Program-made: the position numbers and the translations under genes
Shown here: piece after piece, positions 15,393-23,585 of the stretch
How positions within the stretch are numbered: the stretch's first letter is position 1
Layout: every line of letters starts with the position of its first letter
The notes under the pieces: generated by a model
The model's input: only the letters and a program-made list of their open reading frames with translations
The model's database searches: none
Told to the model about the DNA's origin: nothing
NCBI GenBank assembly: GCA_009777825.1
Contig: WRLA01000018.1
Location: 1-44,424, forward strand
Length of the DNA: 44,424 nucleotides
Direction of reading: 5' to 3'
Source of the DNA: Bacteroidales bacterium
GTDB lineage: Bacteria; Bacteroidota; Bacteroidia; Bacteroidales; WRLA01

Positions 15393-16529
15393 ATGGAAGT
15401 GATGCCTTTTATTTACGGGAAAATGGCTGAGACACAGAACTTTACCGACAGGGAACAAGAATGTGAACGCTTGGCTCGGAACTTTCATTCGTTGATAAAC
15501 ACGGCGATTATCTCGCCACGCAGATGGGGGAAGTCGTCGTTGGTGAAAAAAGTTGCGGCGCAAACGATGTCGGAAAACAAAAATCTTAAAGTCTGTTTGC
15601 TCGATATTTTCAACGTGCGCAGCGAAACCGAGTTTTATGCATATTTTGCGCAAGCGCTTGTTAAATCCACCTCCAACCGCTGGGAAGAGTGGTTTGAAAA
15701 TGCCAAAGTTTTTCTTTCGCGCCTGTTGCCGAAACTCACATTTCTACCTGATAACGAGACGGAAATATCGTTTGGCATCGAATGGAAAGAGTTGCAGAAA
15801 AACCCCGACGACATCATTGACCTTGCCGAAACGATTGCCAAGGCGAAGAAAATAAAAATCGTGGTCTGCATAGGCGAGTTTCAGAGTATCGGTAATTTTG
15901 ACGATCCGCTTGCCTTTCAGCGCAAACTGCGGTCGCACTGGCAACACCATCAAAACGTTGCATATTGTTTCTATGGCAGTAAACGACATATACTGCTCGA
16001 TGTTTTTGCAAGTTCAAAAATGCCCTTTTACAAATTCGGTGACCTGATGTTTCTAGAGAAAATCGCCAACAAAACATGGGCAAAATTTATTAAAAAACGC
16101 TTTAAAGACACCGGCAAAAGCATTGCCACAAAAGACGCCGGATATTTAGCCGAACTCGTTGAAAATCATTCGTATTACGTGCAGCAACTCGCACAACAGG
16201 CATGGCTGCGCACAAAGGACGAATGTTCCGGCGCTATTATTGACGATTCGCTGCAAAGCATTAAAAATCAGTTAAGTCTGCTCTTTGTCGGCTTGACGGA
16301 AACTCTGACCGCTACGCAACTTTATTTTCTGCGGGCAATTATCGAAGGCGAAACGGTCTTCGGACAGGAAAACCTGAAAAAATACCGGCTCGGCACCTCC
16401 GCCAACGTCATCAGAATAAAAGATGCGCTTTTGTCGAAAGAAATCATTGATATTACAGCCAAAAACATTGAAATTCAAGACCCTGTATTCAAATTGTGGC
16501 TCAAGGAAGAGTATTTTAAAATCAGATAA
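15393..16529 (+). CDS. Archaeal-type AAA ATPase (ATP-binding protein)
   Basis: The 378-aa product resembles the archaeal-ATPase/STAND-like family common in Bacteroidetes ('FTDREQECERLARNF', P-loop 'ISPRRWGKSSLVKK'). A Walker B-like 'IKIVVCIGEFQSI' has Glu-Phe-Gln where relatives have DE.Q. A C-terminal winged-helix-like region ('GLTETLTATQLYFLRAI...LGTSANVIRIKDAL') follows. I chose ATG 15393 since the longer frame starts inside the promoter. It separates two genes normally adjacent in the pigment cluster (KS and chain-length factor) and lies 2 bp before the latter. Possibly a defence or conflict gene; function unknown. Confidence 0.8.
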   Translation: MEVMPFIYGKMAETQNFTDREQECERLARNFHSLINTAIISPRRWGKSSLVKKVAAQTMSENKNLKVCLLDIFNVRSETEFYAYFAQALVKSTSNRWEEWFENAKVFLSRLLPKLTFLPDNETEISFGIEWKELQKNPDDIIDLAETIAKAKKIKIVVCIGEFQSIGNFDDPLAFQRKLRSHWQHHQNVAYCFYGSKRHILLDVFASSKMPFYKFGDLMFLEKIANKTWAKFIKKRFKDTGKSIATKDAGYLAELVENHSYYVQQLAQQAWLRTKDECSGAIIDDSLQSIKNQLSLLFVGLTETLTATQLYFLRAIIEGETVFGQENLKKYRLGTSANVIRIKDALLSKEIIDITAKNIEIQDPVFKLWLKEEYFKIR

Positions 16530-16531
16530 TT

Positions 16532-17608
16532 ATGAGCAAAGTATATATAAATTCAATAAAGCAAATTTCCACCCAGCAACCGCTGGTTGACGATTGGTTC
16601 GAACAGCCGGTTTTTTATTCGGAGCCATACGTGCGAGCGTTAGAGCCTGATTATAAGCAGTTTTTCACGCCGAACGAGGCGCGGCGGTTGGGAAAAATCC
16701 TCAAGCGTGCGTTGCTTGTCTCACGACGGGCGATGTCGGAAAGCGGCGTCGCCTCGCCCGACGCCATCATCACCGGCACAGGCTTGGGCTGTATCGAGAA
16801 CACCGAGATTTTTCTTAACAAACTCGTGCGCGAAGGCGAAGAGATGCTCAATCCGACACACTTTATGCAGTCAACGCATAACACCATCAGTTCGCTCATT
16901 GCCATTGATGCTAAAAATTACGGCTACAACATCACCTACGCCCACAAAGGCATATCTTTTGAATGTGCTTTGCAGGATGCGTTTATGCAAATAACGCATA
17001 AAAAGGTGAAAAATCGCGTCTCTACGGCATTGGTCGGCGCGCACGACGAAATGACGCCCGATTACTTTACGCTTTTGAAAAAATCGGGATATTTGGGCAA
17101 ACCGCATCAGGTCTTTGCAGGCGAAACGGCTGTTGCGATGATGCTGTCGGCAGAAAAATCGGAAGCGACGCTGTGCGCGATTGAGGCGGTGGAGAAAGTG
17201 TATTGCGATGTGCGATGTGCGACAAGCGATATGCGACAAATCGCAAATCCCGATTACATCCTCATCGGCGCAAACGGCGACCCCGAAAACGACAACGTCT
17301 ATTTTGAAAATTGCGCTAAACTGTTTCCGGGTGTTCCGCTTTTGCAATATAAAAATGTCTTCGGCGAAAGTTACACTGCGCCGGCTTTGGGCGTTTATGC
17401 GGCGGCGGTTTGTTTGCAGAGAGGGGAAATACCGGGTTTTTTGATGTGCGACAAAGAGGCGATATGCGATATGCGATATGCGATATGCGACAGGCAAGGT
17501 GAGACACAAAAAAATCGCACATCGCACATCGCACATCGCACATCTAAAATCCTGTGTTACAACCATTTTGAAGGGAAAAACCATACTTTCATCTTATTAT
17601 CGAAATAG
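16532..17608 (+). CDS. Beta-ketoacyl synthase chain-length factor (inactive KS partner)
   Basis: A KS-fold protein of 358 aa resembling the chain-length factors of aryl-polyene clusters. The N-terminal and middle blocks are recognisable ('IITGTGLGCIENTE', 'NPTHFMQSTHNTISS', 'VGAHDEMTPDY'). The catalytic Cys of true KS enzymes is absent: the equivalent stretch (about residue 140) reads 'YAHKGISFECAL'. That is expected for a chain-length factor that partners the KS at 13843. Two heptamer-repeat blocks are translated in frame (17205-17248, 17461-17544), giving peptides such as 'CDVRCATSDMRQ' and 'CDMRYAICDRQ'. The last residues (CYNHFEGKNHTFILL) are family-like, so the frame survived both insertions. 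Confidence 0.82.
   Translation: MSKVYINSIKQISTQQPLVDDWFEQPVFYSEPYVRALEPDYKQFFTPNEARRLGKILKRALLVSRRAMSESGVASPDAIITGTGLGCIENTEIFLNKLVREGEEMLNPTHFMQSTHNTISSLIAIDAKNYGYNITYAHKGISFECALQDAFMQITHKKVKNRVSTALVGAHDEMTPDYFTLLKKSGYLGKPHQVFAGETAVAMMLSAEKSEATLCAIEAVEKVYCDVRCATSDMRQIANPDYILIGANGDPENDNVYFENCAKLFPGVPLLQYKNVFGESYTAPALGVYAAAVCLQRGEIPGFLMCDKEAICDMRYAICDRQGETQKNRTSHIAHRTSKILCYNHFEGKNHTFILLSK
17205..17248. repeat. Intragenic heptamer repeat in the chain-length factor, block 1
   Basis: GCGATGTGCGATGTGCGAC, then GCGATATGCGACAAATCGCAAATC. Heptamers GATGTGC and GATATGC face an AATCGCA-type arm. Confidence 0.75.
17461..17544. repeat. Intragenic palindromic heptamer array in the chain-length factor, block 2
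   Basis: Four exact GATATGC units (17461-17488) face four exact ATCGCAC units (17514-17541), followed by a partial ATC. The arms pair at six of seven positions per unit. Both heptamers are free of stop codons in all six frames. Confidence 0.85.
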
Positions 17609-17637
17609 TCATTTAATCATAAAAATAATAGTTAGAC

Positions 17638-18012
17638 ATGTTAAAAGAAGTCTTTTTAAATTTTAAAGTAATCATTTTCACCATACTTCAATGTTTTTTG
17701 TTGGCGAGCGGGCACATTTGTTTCAAGTTGGCGGTACAAAAACTTGGTAAATTTTATTGGTCGTGGGCATTTTTTGTTGATTTTGTAAGTAACTGGTGGT
17801 TGCTTGCCAGTGGTTTCTGTTTAGCTTCGGCGACTATTTTATGGGGATTCATCTTGAAACACTTTGAATTTTCGGTAGCCTATCCCATAACGGCTTTTGC
17901 CTACGTTTTCGGCATGTTGGCAGCGGTGTTCATCTTTCAGGAAAGCGTGCCGCTTACACGCTGGATTGGAATAGGGTTGATAATTTTGGGTGTACTTTTC
18001 GTTACTAAATAG
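17638..18012 (+). CDS. Small EamA/DMT-type membrane transporter
   Basis: The 124-aa product has four predicted membrane segments (about 10-30, 45-70, 75-95 and 103-122), as in a half-length DMT/SMR-type protein. Motifs: 'LLASGHICFKLA', 'ILWGFILKHFEFSVAYPITAFAYV' and 'GIGLIILGVLFV'. A protein like this recurs in Bacteroidetes aryl-polyene clusters. It may export a lipid or polyene intermediate across the inner membrane; this is inference. It follows the chain-length factor by 29 bp. Confidence 0.82.
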   Translation: MLKEVFLNFKVIIFTILQCFLLASGHICFKLAVQKLGKFYWSWAFFVDFVSNWWLLASGFCLASATILWGFILKHFEFSVAYPITAFAYVFGMLAAVFIFQESVPLTRWIGIGLIILGVLFVTK

Positions 18013-18015
18013 TTA

Positions 18016-18033
18016 AAAATGAATAAATTATGA
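18016..18033 (+). repeat. 18-bp direct repeat, copy 1 (left edge of the RecQ-DprA insert)
   Basis: AAAATGAATAAATTATGA, identical to 21057-21074. Here its terminal ATGA is the start of the RecQ-PRTase gene. Copies are 3041 bp apart. Confidence 0.85.
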
Positions 18034-20060
18034 CCCGTCCCGAATCCGAAATATTACTACAAAGGTCTTTCAAACTGTCTCATTTTTACGATGAGCAATG
18101 GCAAACGATTGAAAGACTTTTCAACGGCGAAAGGGTTTTATTGATAGAAAAAACGGGATTTGGCAAATCGCTTTGTTTCCAGTTTCCTGCTACTGTTTTT
18201 TCAGGGACTACTGTTATTTTTTCCCCGCTCATTGCTTTAATGCGCGATCAGGTTCAGAAACTTGTTTCGCTCGGCATTTCCGCAAAATGTATTAATAGCG
18301 AACAAACGCCGGAAGAAAATGCTCAAATCATTGAAGATGCAAAACGAGGAAAAGTAAAAATTCTATATATAGCGCCTGAACGACAGGAAAATAACGAATG
18401 GATAGAAGCAACGCGGGAAATGAACTTGTCCATGGTGGTCGTTGATGAAGCACATTGTATTTCGGTTTGGGGACACGATTTTCGTCCCGCTTTCAAACGT
18501 ATCATCAACCTCGTAAAGTTGTTGCCGAAAGGATTACCCGTGCTTGCGACTACTGCCACCGCGACAAAACGGGTTGAACAGGATATTGCTCAACAACTTG
18601 GAGAGGGACTGACCGTCATCAGGGGCAACTTGATGCGTGATAATTTTAAGTTGTTTGTCATAAAAGTCTGTTCGGAAGATGAAAAAATGATTTGGTTAGG
18701 GAAAAACATTGAAAAATTGGCAGACAAACTTGGTGGTTCGGGTATTCTTTACACGGGAACCAGAGTTGATACTGAAATTTACTCCAAATGGTTTAACCAT
18801 TTGAATATCTCTTCCACCGCTTATAATGCGGGGCTTGATGCCGATTTCCGAATTGCTGTTGAAAAAGGGTTGATGAACAATCAATGGAAATGTATCATAT
18901 CCACCAATGCGTTGGGGATGGGCATTGACAAACCCGATATTCGTTTTATCATTCACACGCAAATTCCTCAATCCCCTGTTCATTATTATCAGGAAATCGG
19001 CAGAGCGGGCAGGGATGGTTTGGCGTCATATATCATTTTGTTCTACAATCCGGATGAAGATAAAAAATTGCCCGAAGCATTTATCGAAGGCGGCAGACCC
19101 TCCATAAAAAAGTATGAAAAGGTGATTTCTGTGATAAAATCGGGATTATTCAGTCTGTACGAATTGATAAAACAATCCAATCTGAAACAAACACAACTCC
19201 GCGTCATTCTTACAGATTTGATGGAACAAAATATTATCCGCGAGGTGAACTATGGCGGGAAAAAGAGATACGAATTTATCCCCAATTCCGTATCGCTGAA
19301 TCCCAAATCTTTTGAAGAGTTGCGAAACGCCAAACTACACGACCTCAACAAAATGCTTGAATACGTTGAAACAACAGGGGCAAGGATGAAATTTTTGTGC
19401 GATTACTTGGGAGATAATGCAAATCGGGATTTCACTAATTGCGACAATACGGACGAAAAGAGAATCAAAGTCATTGTTACACCGGAATGGACGGATACAT
19501 TGCAGAATTTCAGAGAAAACAGTTTCCCCGAACTTGAAGTACAAACGGCAAAGAGCCACCTCGTCAACGGTTTTGCCGCGTCGTATTACGGCGTATCACA
19601 CGTTGGAAGTGCGCTTCATCGCTCAAAATATGAGACGGGAGAGGATTTTCCCGACTTCCTGTTGAAATTGACTTTAAAGGCTTTTCGGAAAAAATTCGGA
19701 CAAGAAGCATTTGATTTAATCCTTTATGTTCCGCCCACCAAGTCGGGAAATTTGGTGAAAAATTTTGCTGAAAAAATGTCTAACGTATTGAAAACCCCCA
19801 TCTCACACAACCTCAAAAAGACGAAAATCACCGAAGAACAAAAAATCTTTGAAAGCGTAATCAGCAAAAAAGAGAATGTGAAAGATGCTTTTGATTATCA
19901 ACCTACTACAGAGATTGAAGGCAAAAAAATCATTTTAATTGACGATATTTTCGACAGTGGCGCAACAATCAGAGAAATCGGAAGTTTATTGACTACATTG
20001 GGAGCGACAATGATTGCCCCATTAACGATTGCAAAAACAGTAGGAGGAGATAAATTATGA
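18030..20060 (+). CDS. RecQ-like helicase fused to a phosphoribosyltransferase domain
   Basis: 676 aa. Residues 1-340 are a RecQ helicase: Walker A 'KTGFGKSLCFQ' (41-51), motif Ia 'FSPLIALMRDQV', DEAH at 139-142 ('VVVDEAHCISVWGHDFRP'), 'LATTATAT', and motifs V-VI 'NALGMGIDKPDIR...EIGRAGRDG'. A degenerate zinc-binding/winged-helix region follows (only 'FLCDYLGD' and 'FTNCDNT' remain of four Cys). Residues 520-676 are a type I phosphoribosyltransferase with PRPP loop 'IILIDDIFDSGATIRE' (Asp638). A DprA gene overlaps the stop (ATGA). ShosT/ShosA, a known anti-phage toxin-antitoxin pair, is a phosphoribosyltransferase with a DprA protein; this fusion looks like a relative that adds a helicase. 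A housekeeping RecQ is unlikely because of the fusion, the partner and the repeat-flanked location. Confidence 0.88.
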   Translation: MTRPESEILLQRSFKLSHFYDEQWQTIERLFNGERVLLIEKTGFGKSLCFQFPATVFSGTTVIFSPLIALMRDQVQKLVSLGISAKCINSEQTPEENAQIIEDAKRGKVKILYIAPERQENNEWIEATREMNLSMVVVDEAHCISVWGHDFRPAFKRIINLVKLLPKGLPVLATTATATKRVEQDIAQQLGEGLTVIRGNLMRDNFKLFVIKVCSEDEKMIWLGKNIEKLADKLGGSGILYTGTRVDTEIYSKWFNHLNISSTAYNAGLDADFRIAVEKGLMNNQWKCIISTNALGMGIDKPDIRFIIHTQIPQSPVHYYQEIGRAGRDGLASYIILFYNPDEDKKLPEAFIEGGRPSIKKYEKVISVIKSGLFSLYELIKQSNLKQTQLRVILTDLMEQNIIREVNYGGKKRYEFIPNSVSLNPKSFEELRNAKLHDLNKMLEYVETTGARMKFLCDYLGDNANRDFTNCDNTDEKRIKVIVTPEWTDTLQNFRENSFPELEVQTAKSHLVNGFAASYYGVSHVGSALHRSKYETGEDFPDFLLKLTLKAFRKKFGQEAFDLILYVPPTKSGNLVKNFAEKMSNVLKTPISHNLKKTKITEEQKIFESVISKKENVKDAFDYQPTTEIEGKKIILIDDIFDSGATIREIGSLLTTLGATMIAPLTIAKTVGGDKL

Positions 20061-21067
20061 ACCGTGAAACCGCATACTGGATAACGTTGGCACACGATTT
20101 GCCCGCATGGAGTTTCTCTAACAGAGGCGGATGGAAAAACGAAGACAAAACAAATCTTATTATCAGATTTTTCCACGAAAACAGAATCTCAATAGAAGAT
20201 TTTTTTAATCTATCGGACGAGTCTTGGGCAAAAGACTATCAACTCTCTGACCGTCAAATTGTTGATCTGAAACAAGCCAAAGAGAAGTTGGCGAACAATG
20301 CTTTTCTCTCCGAAACGCTCTACAATAACGGGATTGAGGTTGTGCCTGTCATCTCGCCGGATTATTCCAAAACATTAAAAGAAAATTTGAAAAAATTGGC
20401 GCCAACCGTATTGTATATCAAGGGGAGTAAACAAATCATGCAGGAAGACTCTATTGCTATTGTCGGTTCAAGAGACGCTTCCGCTATTGCATTAAAATTT
20501 ACCGATAATATCGCAAAATTGGCGAGTAAAGAATACAAAGTGGTTGTCAGTGGCTTTGCTAAAGGCGTTGATAAACAGGCGTTGGACTCTGCCATTTCTT
20601 GCAAAGGTCAAAGTATCATTGTGTTACCGCAAGGGATAATGACTTTCGACTCGGGATTTAAGACCTATTACAAGCAAATTATTGATGGCGACGTTTTAGT
20701 GTTGAGCATTTTCCCACCAAAAGCCGGTTGGAGCAAAGATTTGGCGATGGCGCGCAACCCGATTATCTATGGATTAGCAAAAGAAATCTATGTAGCCGAG
20801 TCAAAATCTTCTACAAACCGACAGGGAGCGGAAACCAAAGGCGGAACGTATGCGGGCGCGATGGATGGATTGAAAAAAGGGAGAACCGTATATGTGCGAA
20901 AACCCGATATATTTGAAAAAAATGACAATAACCTGTTAATTCAAAAAGGAGCCTGCCCTGTTGATTTGAATGGTAAATCTATGATTCAATATCCGGTAAC
21001 AGAAGAACTGTTTTCCATGGTATCTGAGCCGCAAACACAATATTCTTTATTTTCTGAAAATGAATAA
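20057..21067 (+). CDS. DprA-family (SLOG-fold) protein paired with the RecQ-PRTase
   Basis: The 336-aa product matches the DprA/Smf Rossmann-like fold: 'IAIVGSRDAS' (Gly137-Ser-Arg139), 'VVSGFAKGVDKQALDSA' (165-181), 'IIVLPQGI' and 'MARNPIIYGLAKEIYVAES'. Classical DprA loads RecA on single-stranded DNA during transformation. This variant has a different N-terminal region and no typical winged-helix C-terminal domain. It overlaps the RecQ-PRTase by 4 bp, so the two are translationally coupled. By analogy to ShosA it may be the antitoxin or sensor of the pair (inference). Its last residues (ENE-stop) are encoded by the right copy of the 18-bp repeat. Confidence 0.85.
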   Translation: MNRETAYWITLAHDLPAWSFSNRGGWKNEDKTNLIIRFFHENRISIEDFFNLSDESWAKDYQLSDRQIVDLKQAKEKLANNAFLSETLYNNGIEVVPVISPDYSKTLKENLKKLAPTVLYIKGSKQIMQEDSIAIVGSRDASAIALKFTDNIAKLASKEYKVVVSGFAKGVDKQALDSAISCKGQSIIVLPQGIMTFDSGFKTYYKQIIDGDVLVLSIFPPKAGWSKDLAMARNPIIYGLAKEIYVAESKSSTNRQGAETKGGTYAGAMDGLKKGRTVYVRKPDIFEKNDNNLLIQKGACPVDLNGKSMIQYPVTEELFSMVSEPQTQYSLFSENE

Positions 21068-21074
21068 ATTATGA
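21057..21074 (+). repeat. 18-bp direct repeat, copy 2 (right edge of the RecQ-DprA insert)
   Basis: AAAATGAATAAATTATGA, identical to 18016-18033. Here its terminal ATGA is the start of lolA and its first codons end dprA. Confidence 0.85.
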
Positions 21075-21715
21075 AAAAACACCTGTTATTTTTAATTTGC
21101 ATCTTCCAAGCAATTGCTGCAATATTTGCACAGTCCGGCTACCAACCCGCGACCGAAACGCAACAGAAAGAGATAATTCGACAGATAACCGAGTCGTCGA
21201 AGCAGTTGAAGACGTTGCATTGCGATTTTGTGCAACGGAAAACCATTTCCATCCTGGCTGACGAGATGGTCTCCGAAGGGAGTTTGTCGTTCAAACAAAC
21301 CGACAAAGTGCGCTGGGAATATACCAAACCGTATCAGTATGAGTTTGTTATGAACGGCGATAAGGTGATGGTCGGTTCCGAAACGACAAAAAACGTTATA
21401 GACGTCAATTCGAGTAAAGTCTTTCGCGAGATAAGCAAAATCATCATTTCGGGAATTAACGGGGCTGGGATTTTCGACCAGTCGAAATTTGCCGCCGAGT
21501 TCATGGTCGGCGCAAAGGAGAATATGGTGATACTGACGCCAAAACAAAAGGAAATCAAACAGTTGTTCAACAAGATACGTATCTGTTTTAATACTTCGGA
21601 TGACACGGTCAATTCTGTTGAGATTGAGGAAATTAACGAGGATAAAACATTCATCGAAATGAAAAATAAACAAATCAACAAAGAACTCGGCGATGAAATA
21701 TTTGATATTCGTTAG
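21071..21715 (+). CDS. LolA-like outer-membrane lipoprotein carrier protein
   Basis: The 214-aa product has a signal peptide (about 1-21, 'AIAAIFAQS') and the LolA-like fold ('LKTLHCDFVQRKTISILADEM', 'GSLSFKQTDKVRWEYTKPYQYEFVMNG'). LolA carries lipoproteins across the periplasm. Cluster-specific LolA homologs recur in aryl-polyene operons and may ferry the polyene lipid. It overlaps the following lipoprotein by 23 bp. Its start codon lies in the 18-bp repeat next to the RecQ-DprA insert; before that insertion it would have followed the EamA gene directly. Confidence 0.87.
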   Translation: MKKHLLFLICIFQAIAAIFAQSGYQPATETQQKEIIRQITESSKQLKTLHCDFVQRKTISILADEMVSEGSLSFKQTDKVRWEYTKPYQYEFVMNGDKVMVGSETTKNVIDVNSSKVFREISKIIISGINGAGIFDQSKFAAEFMVGAKENMVILTPKQKEIKQLFNKIRICFNTSDDTVNSVEIEEINEDKTFIEMKNKQINKELGDEIFDIR

Positions 21716-22226
21716 TCTTTTTGTCGGCTTGCTGGCGGCTTGCTCTTCGCCGAAAAAGATGGCGTCGGGCGGAGCGGAATCGTTGCCTTTTTGGACGGCA
21801 GAACTGATGGATAGCGTAAAAAAGAATGACTTCCGGATAACATTTTCATCGCCAAAAGCAACTATTACAGGTATTTACATCGTAAAACAAGTGGACGGAG
21901 AGTGGAGAGGAACGCTCATCAACGAGTTTGGATTGAAAGTGTTTGATTTTGCGTGCAGTCCGAAAAAATGTACCTTGATGAACGTCATACCTTTCCTCGA
22001 CAAGTGGTACATCAAAAAAACAGTGGCTGCGGATATACAGTTTATCATTAGTATAGATAACCCGTGTTATGATATTGGTGTTCAATCAAATAGACATGTC
22101 ATCGGAGACACGTTAGTCATTAATTATAAAAAGGGAAAAGAACTGCAAAGGTTTCCTGACGGAGCGATACAATATAAAAACTATAAACGTGAACTTACTT
22201 ATTCGTTAAAAAAGATAACTACATGA
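21693..22226 (+). CDS. Small lipoprotein of the pigment-lipid cluster
   Basis: The 177-aa product has a lipobox signal peptide ('FVGLLAACSSPKK', Cys17) and a beta-rich body with no Pfam family I can name with confidence. It is encoded in overlap with lolA, as a lipoprotein often is in aryl-polyene clusters (DUF3261-like role in some). A tiny open frame (22223-22264) overlaps its stop. Confidence 0.7.
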   Translation: MKYLIFVSLFVGLLAACSSPKKMASGGAESLPFWTAELMDSVKKNDFRITFSSPKATITGIYIVKQVDGEWRGTLINEFGLKVFDFACSPKKCTLMNVIPFLDKWYIKKTVAADIQFIISIDNPCYDIGVQSNRHVIGDTLVINYKKGKELQRFPDGAIQYKNYKRELTYSLKKITT

Positions 22227-22264
22227 AACTGTTAGCGGCAACTCTGGGGACAGTGCAATATTGA
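22223..22264 (+). pseudogene. Possible 5' remnant of a lost gene (MKLLAATLGTVQY)
   Basis: ATGA overlaps the upstream lipoprotein stop, the coupling used throughout this operon, and encodes only 13 residues before a TGA. The DUF4365 gene begins 22 bp later. This suggests that a former operon gene was truncated when that gene arrived; too short to identify. Confidence 0.3.
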
Positions 22265-22286
22265 AACTTAATTAATTTTAATAAAT

Positions 22287-23339
22287 ATGCCCAAACAAAC
22301 AAGACCACAGAAAATAGGTTCATTAGGACACAGTATAGTTCAAGAACAAATTACTCGTTCAAAATTTTGGATTGCCCGCAACCTTAATGAGGATTTTGGT
22401 ATTGACATAGAATTAGAGTTTGCCCCAGAAGAAGTAGAAGGTAAATTCGTAAAAGCACAAATAAAATCTCATGAGAAAGTTTCAACCAATAGCGATTTTT
22501 TTTCTGAACCACTACCAAAATCATTTTTGAGGTATGTTCATGAGTGTCGCATTCCAATCATATTGATTATCGTTTCAACCAACGAATCTAAAACTTGGTT
22601 TGTTTGGCTACAAAAATGGCTTTTTGATTCGGGAAACATTTCTAATATTTATGACGAAAGTGAATCTAAAACTCTTTCTGTTCAAGTTCATATCAATAGT
22701 GATTTTGTTGTAGGACTTCAAAATGAAATTATTTCAATCGCAACATGGGAAAACAAGACACAACTATACATTGCTTTAAGAGATTTAGCAAATCTTTCAC
22801 TTCATCTGTATAACGATGTGCTTGCAAAACTTTTGTTTGACTACTTGGAAACTTGCAAATCAGACTGCATTTCCGATGCGAACTACTTTGACACAATCAT
22901 AGAAAAAGTTATAGCGTTAGGTAGCCGTATTTGGGCTACACACGAAGGAAATGAAACTACACAATTGCTTTTTAAATTTATCCGAGAGTTCGGGAATAAA
23001 CTTAATGCAACTCACATTTCTAAACTTATCATAAGAGGAACTGATTGTTCAAGAACAGGAATAAATGCTTTAGGGATTCTCTACGACAATTTTCCAAAAC
23101 ACGCAGAGTCACTAAATTTAGTAAAGAAATTCGAGAATTTTAGTGACCCAAGATTACACTTCTATTGCACAATCAGAGAAAGGTATTTAGGATTAAAAAG
23201 TCCGTCTTGGTTATTAAATGAAAAGAATGATTTGACAGTTGGAAAACTAAAAGTTGATTTTTCAATAATTGATGTTTATGACAAATGGATAACCAGAGGC
23301 GATTCAGTAATTCTTGATTATGTTTATGAATGTGAATAA
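22287..23339 (+). CDS. DUF4365 domain protein (PD-(D/E)XK-like)
   Basis: The 350-aa product begins with a DUF4365 domain: 'GSLGHSIVQEQITRSKFWIARNLNEDFGIDIELEF', then 'FVKAQIKSHEK', 'IILIIVSTNESKTWFVWLQKWL'. The conserved D-x-E and Q-x-K residues fit a PD-(D/E)XK nuclease fold. The remaining ~200 residues are helical and unrecognised. DUF4365 genes are scattered through defence islands. The codon and base use looks AT-richer than the flanking pigment genes, consistent with acquisition. Confidence 0.8.
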   Translation: MPKQTRPQKIGSLGHSIVQEQITRSKFWIARNLNEDFGIDIELEFAPEEVEGKFVKAQIKSHEKVSTNSDFFSEPLPKSFLRYVHECRIPIILIIVSTNESKTWFVWLQKWLFDSGNISNIYDESESKTLSVQVHINSDFVVGLQNEIISIATWENKTQLYIALRDLANLSLHLYNDVLAKLLFDYLETCKSDCISDANYFDTIIEKVIALGSRIWATHEGNETTQLLFKFIREFGNKLNATHISKLIIRGTDCSRTGINALGILYDNFPKHAESLNLVKKFENFSDPRLHFYCTIRERYLGLKSPSWLLNEKNDLTVGKLKVDFSIIDVYDKWITRGDSVILDYVYECE

Positions 23340-23380
23340 TCAACGAAGTAGAGCAGCCGCTCATATATCTAACTTTTTAC

Positions 23381-23388
23381 TATTTTTG
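23381..23388 (+). promoter_or_regulatory. Possible -7 promoter element
   Basis: TATTTTTG, 15 bp before a short open frame at 23403. Confidence 0.35.
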
Positions 23389-23402
23389 CAAAAAATAAAA
23401 TA

Positions 23403-23585
23403 ATGGCAATGATGAAAATAAACGGGATGTGGAAGCTACCGAAGGTTTTGTTCAACGAGCGGTTTCATGCAAGCGGGGAGGTATGCCCGCAGAAACATTT
23501 GTGCAAATTTGGAAGTGTATCTCCCGCCCGAACATTTGTGCCCCCCCCCTGCGTGAAGCCGCCACCCCAAAAGACGAACAGTTGA
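23403..23585 (+). pseudogene. Short unrecognised open frame, likely remnant
   Basis: A 60-codon frame with no recognised family; a second overlapping frame (23429-23704) is open too, and the stretch contains homopolymer C runs (CCCCCCCCC). The region 23340-23700 otherwise holds only promoter-like elements. Probably decayed sequence left by past insertions. Confidence 0.25.

Noticed and set aside
16871..17584. Long minus-strand open frame opposite the chain-length factor
   Set aside because: It is open because the heptamer repeats contain no stops on either strand; it lacks any recognisable family and overlaps a clear gene.
16532..17608. The missing catalytic Cys as evidence of a decayed ketosynthase
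   Set aside because: Chain-length factors normally lack it, and the partner KS with a complete active site is encoded nearby.
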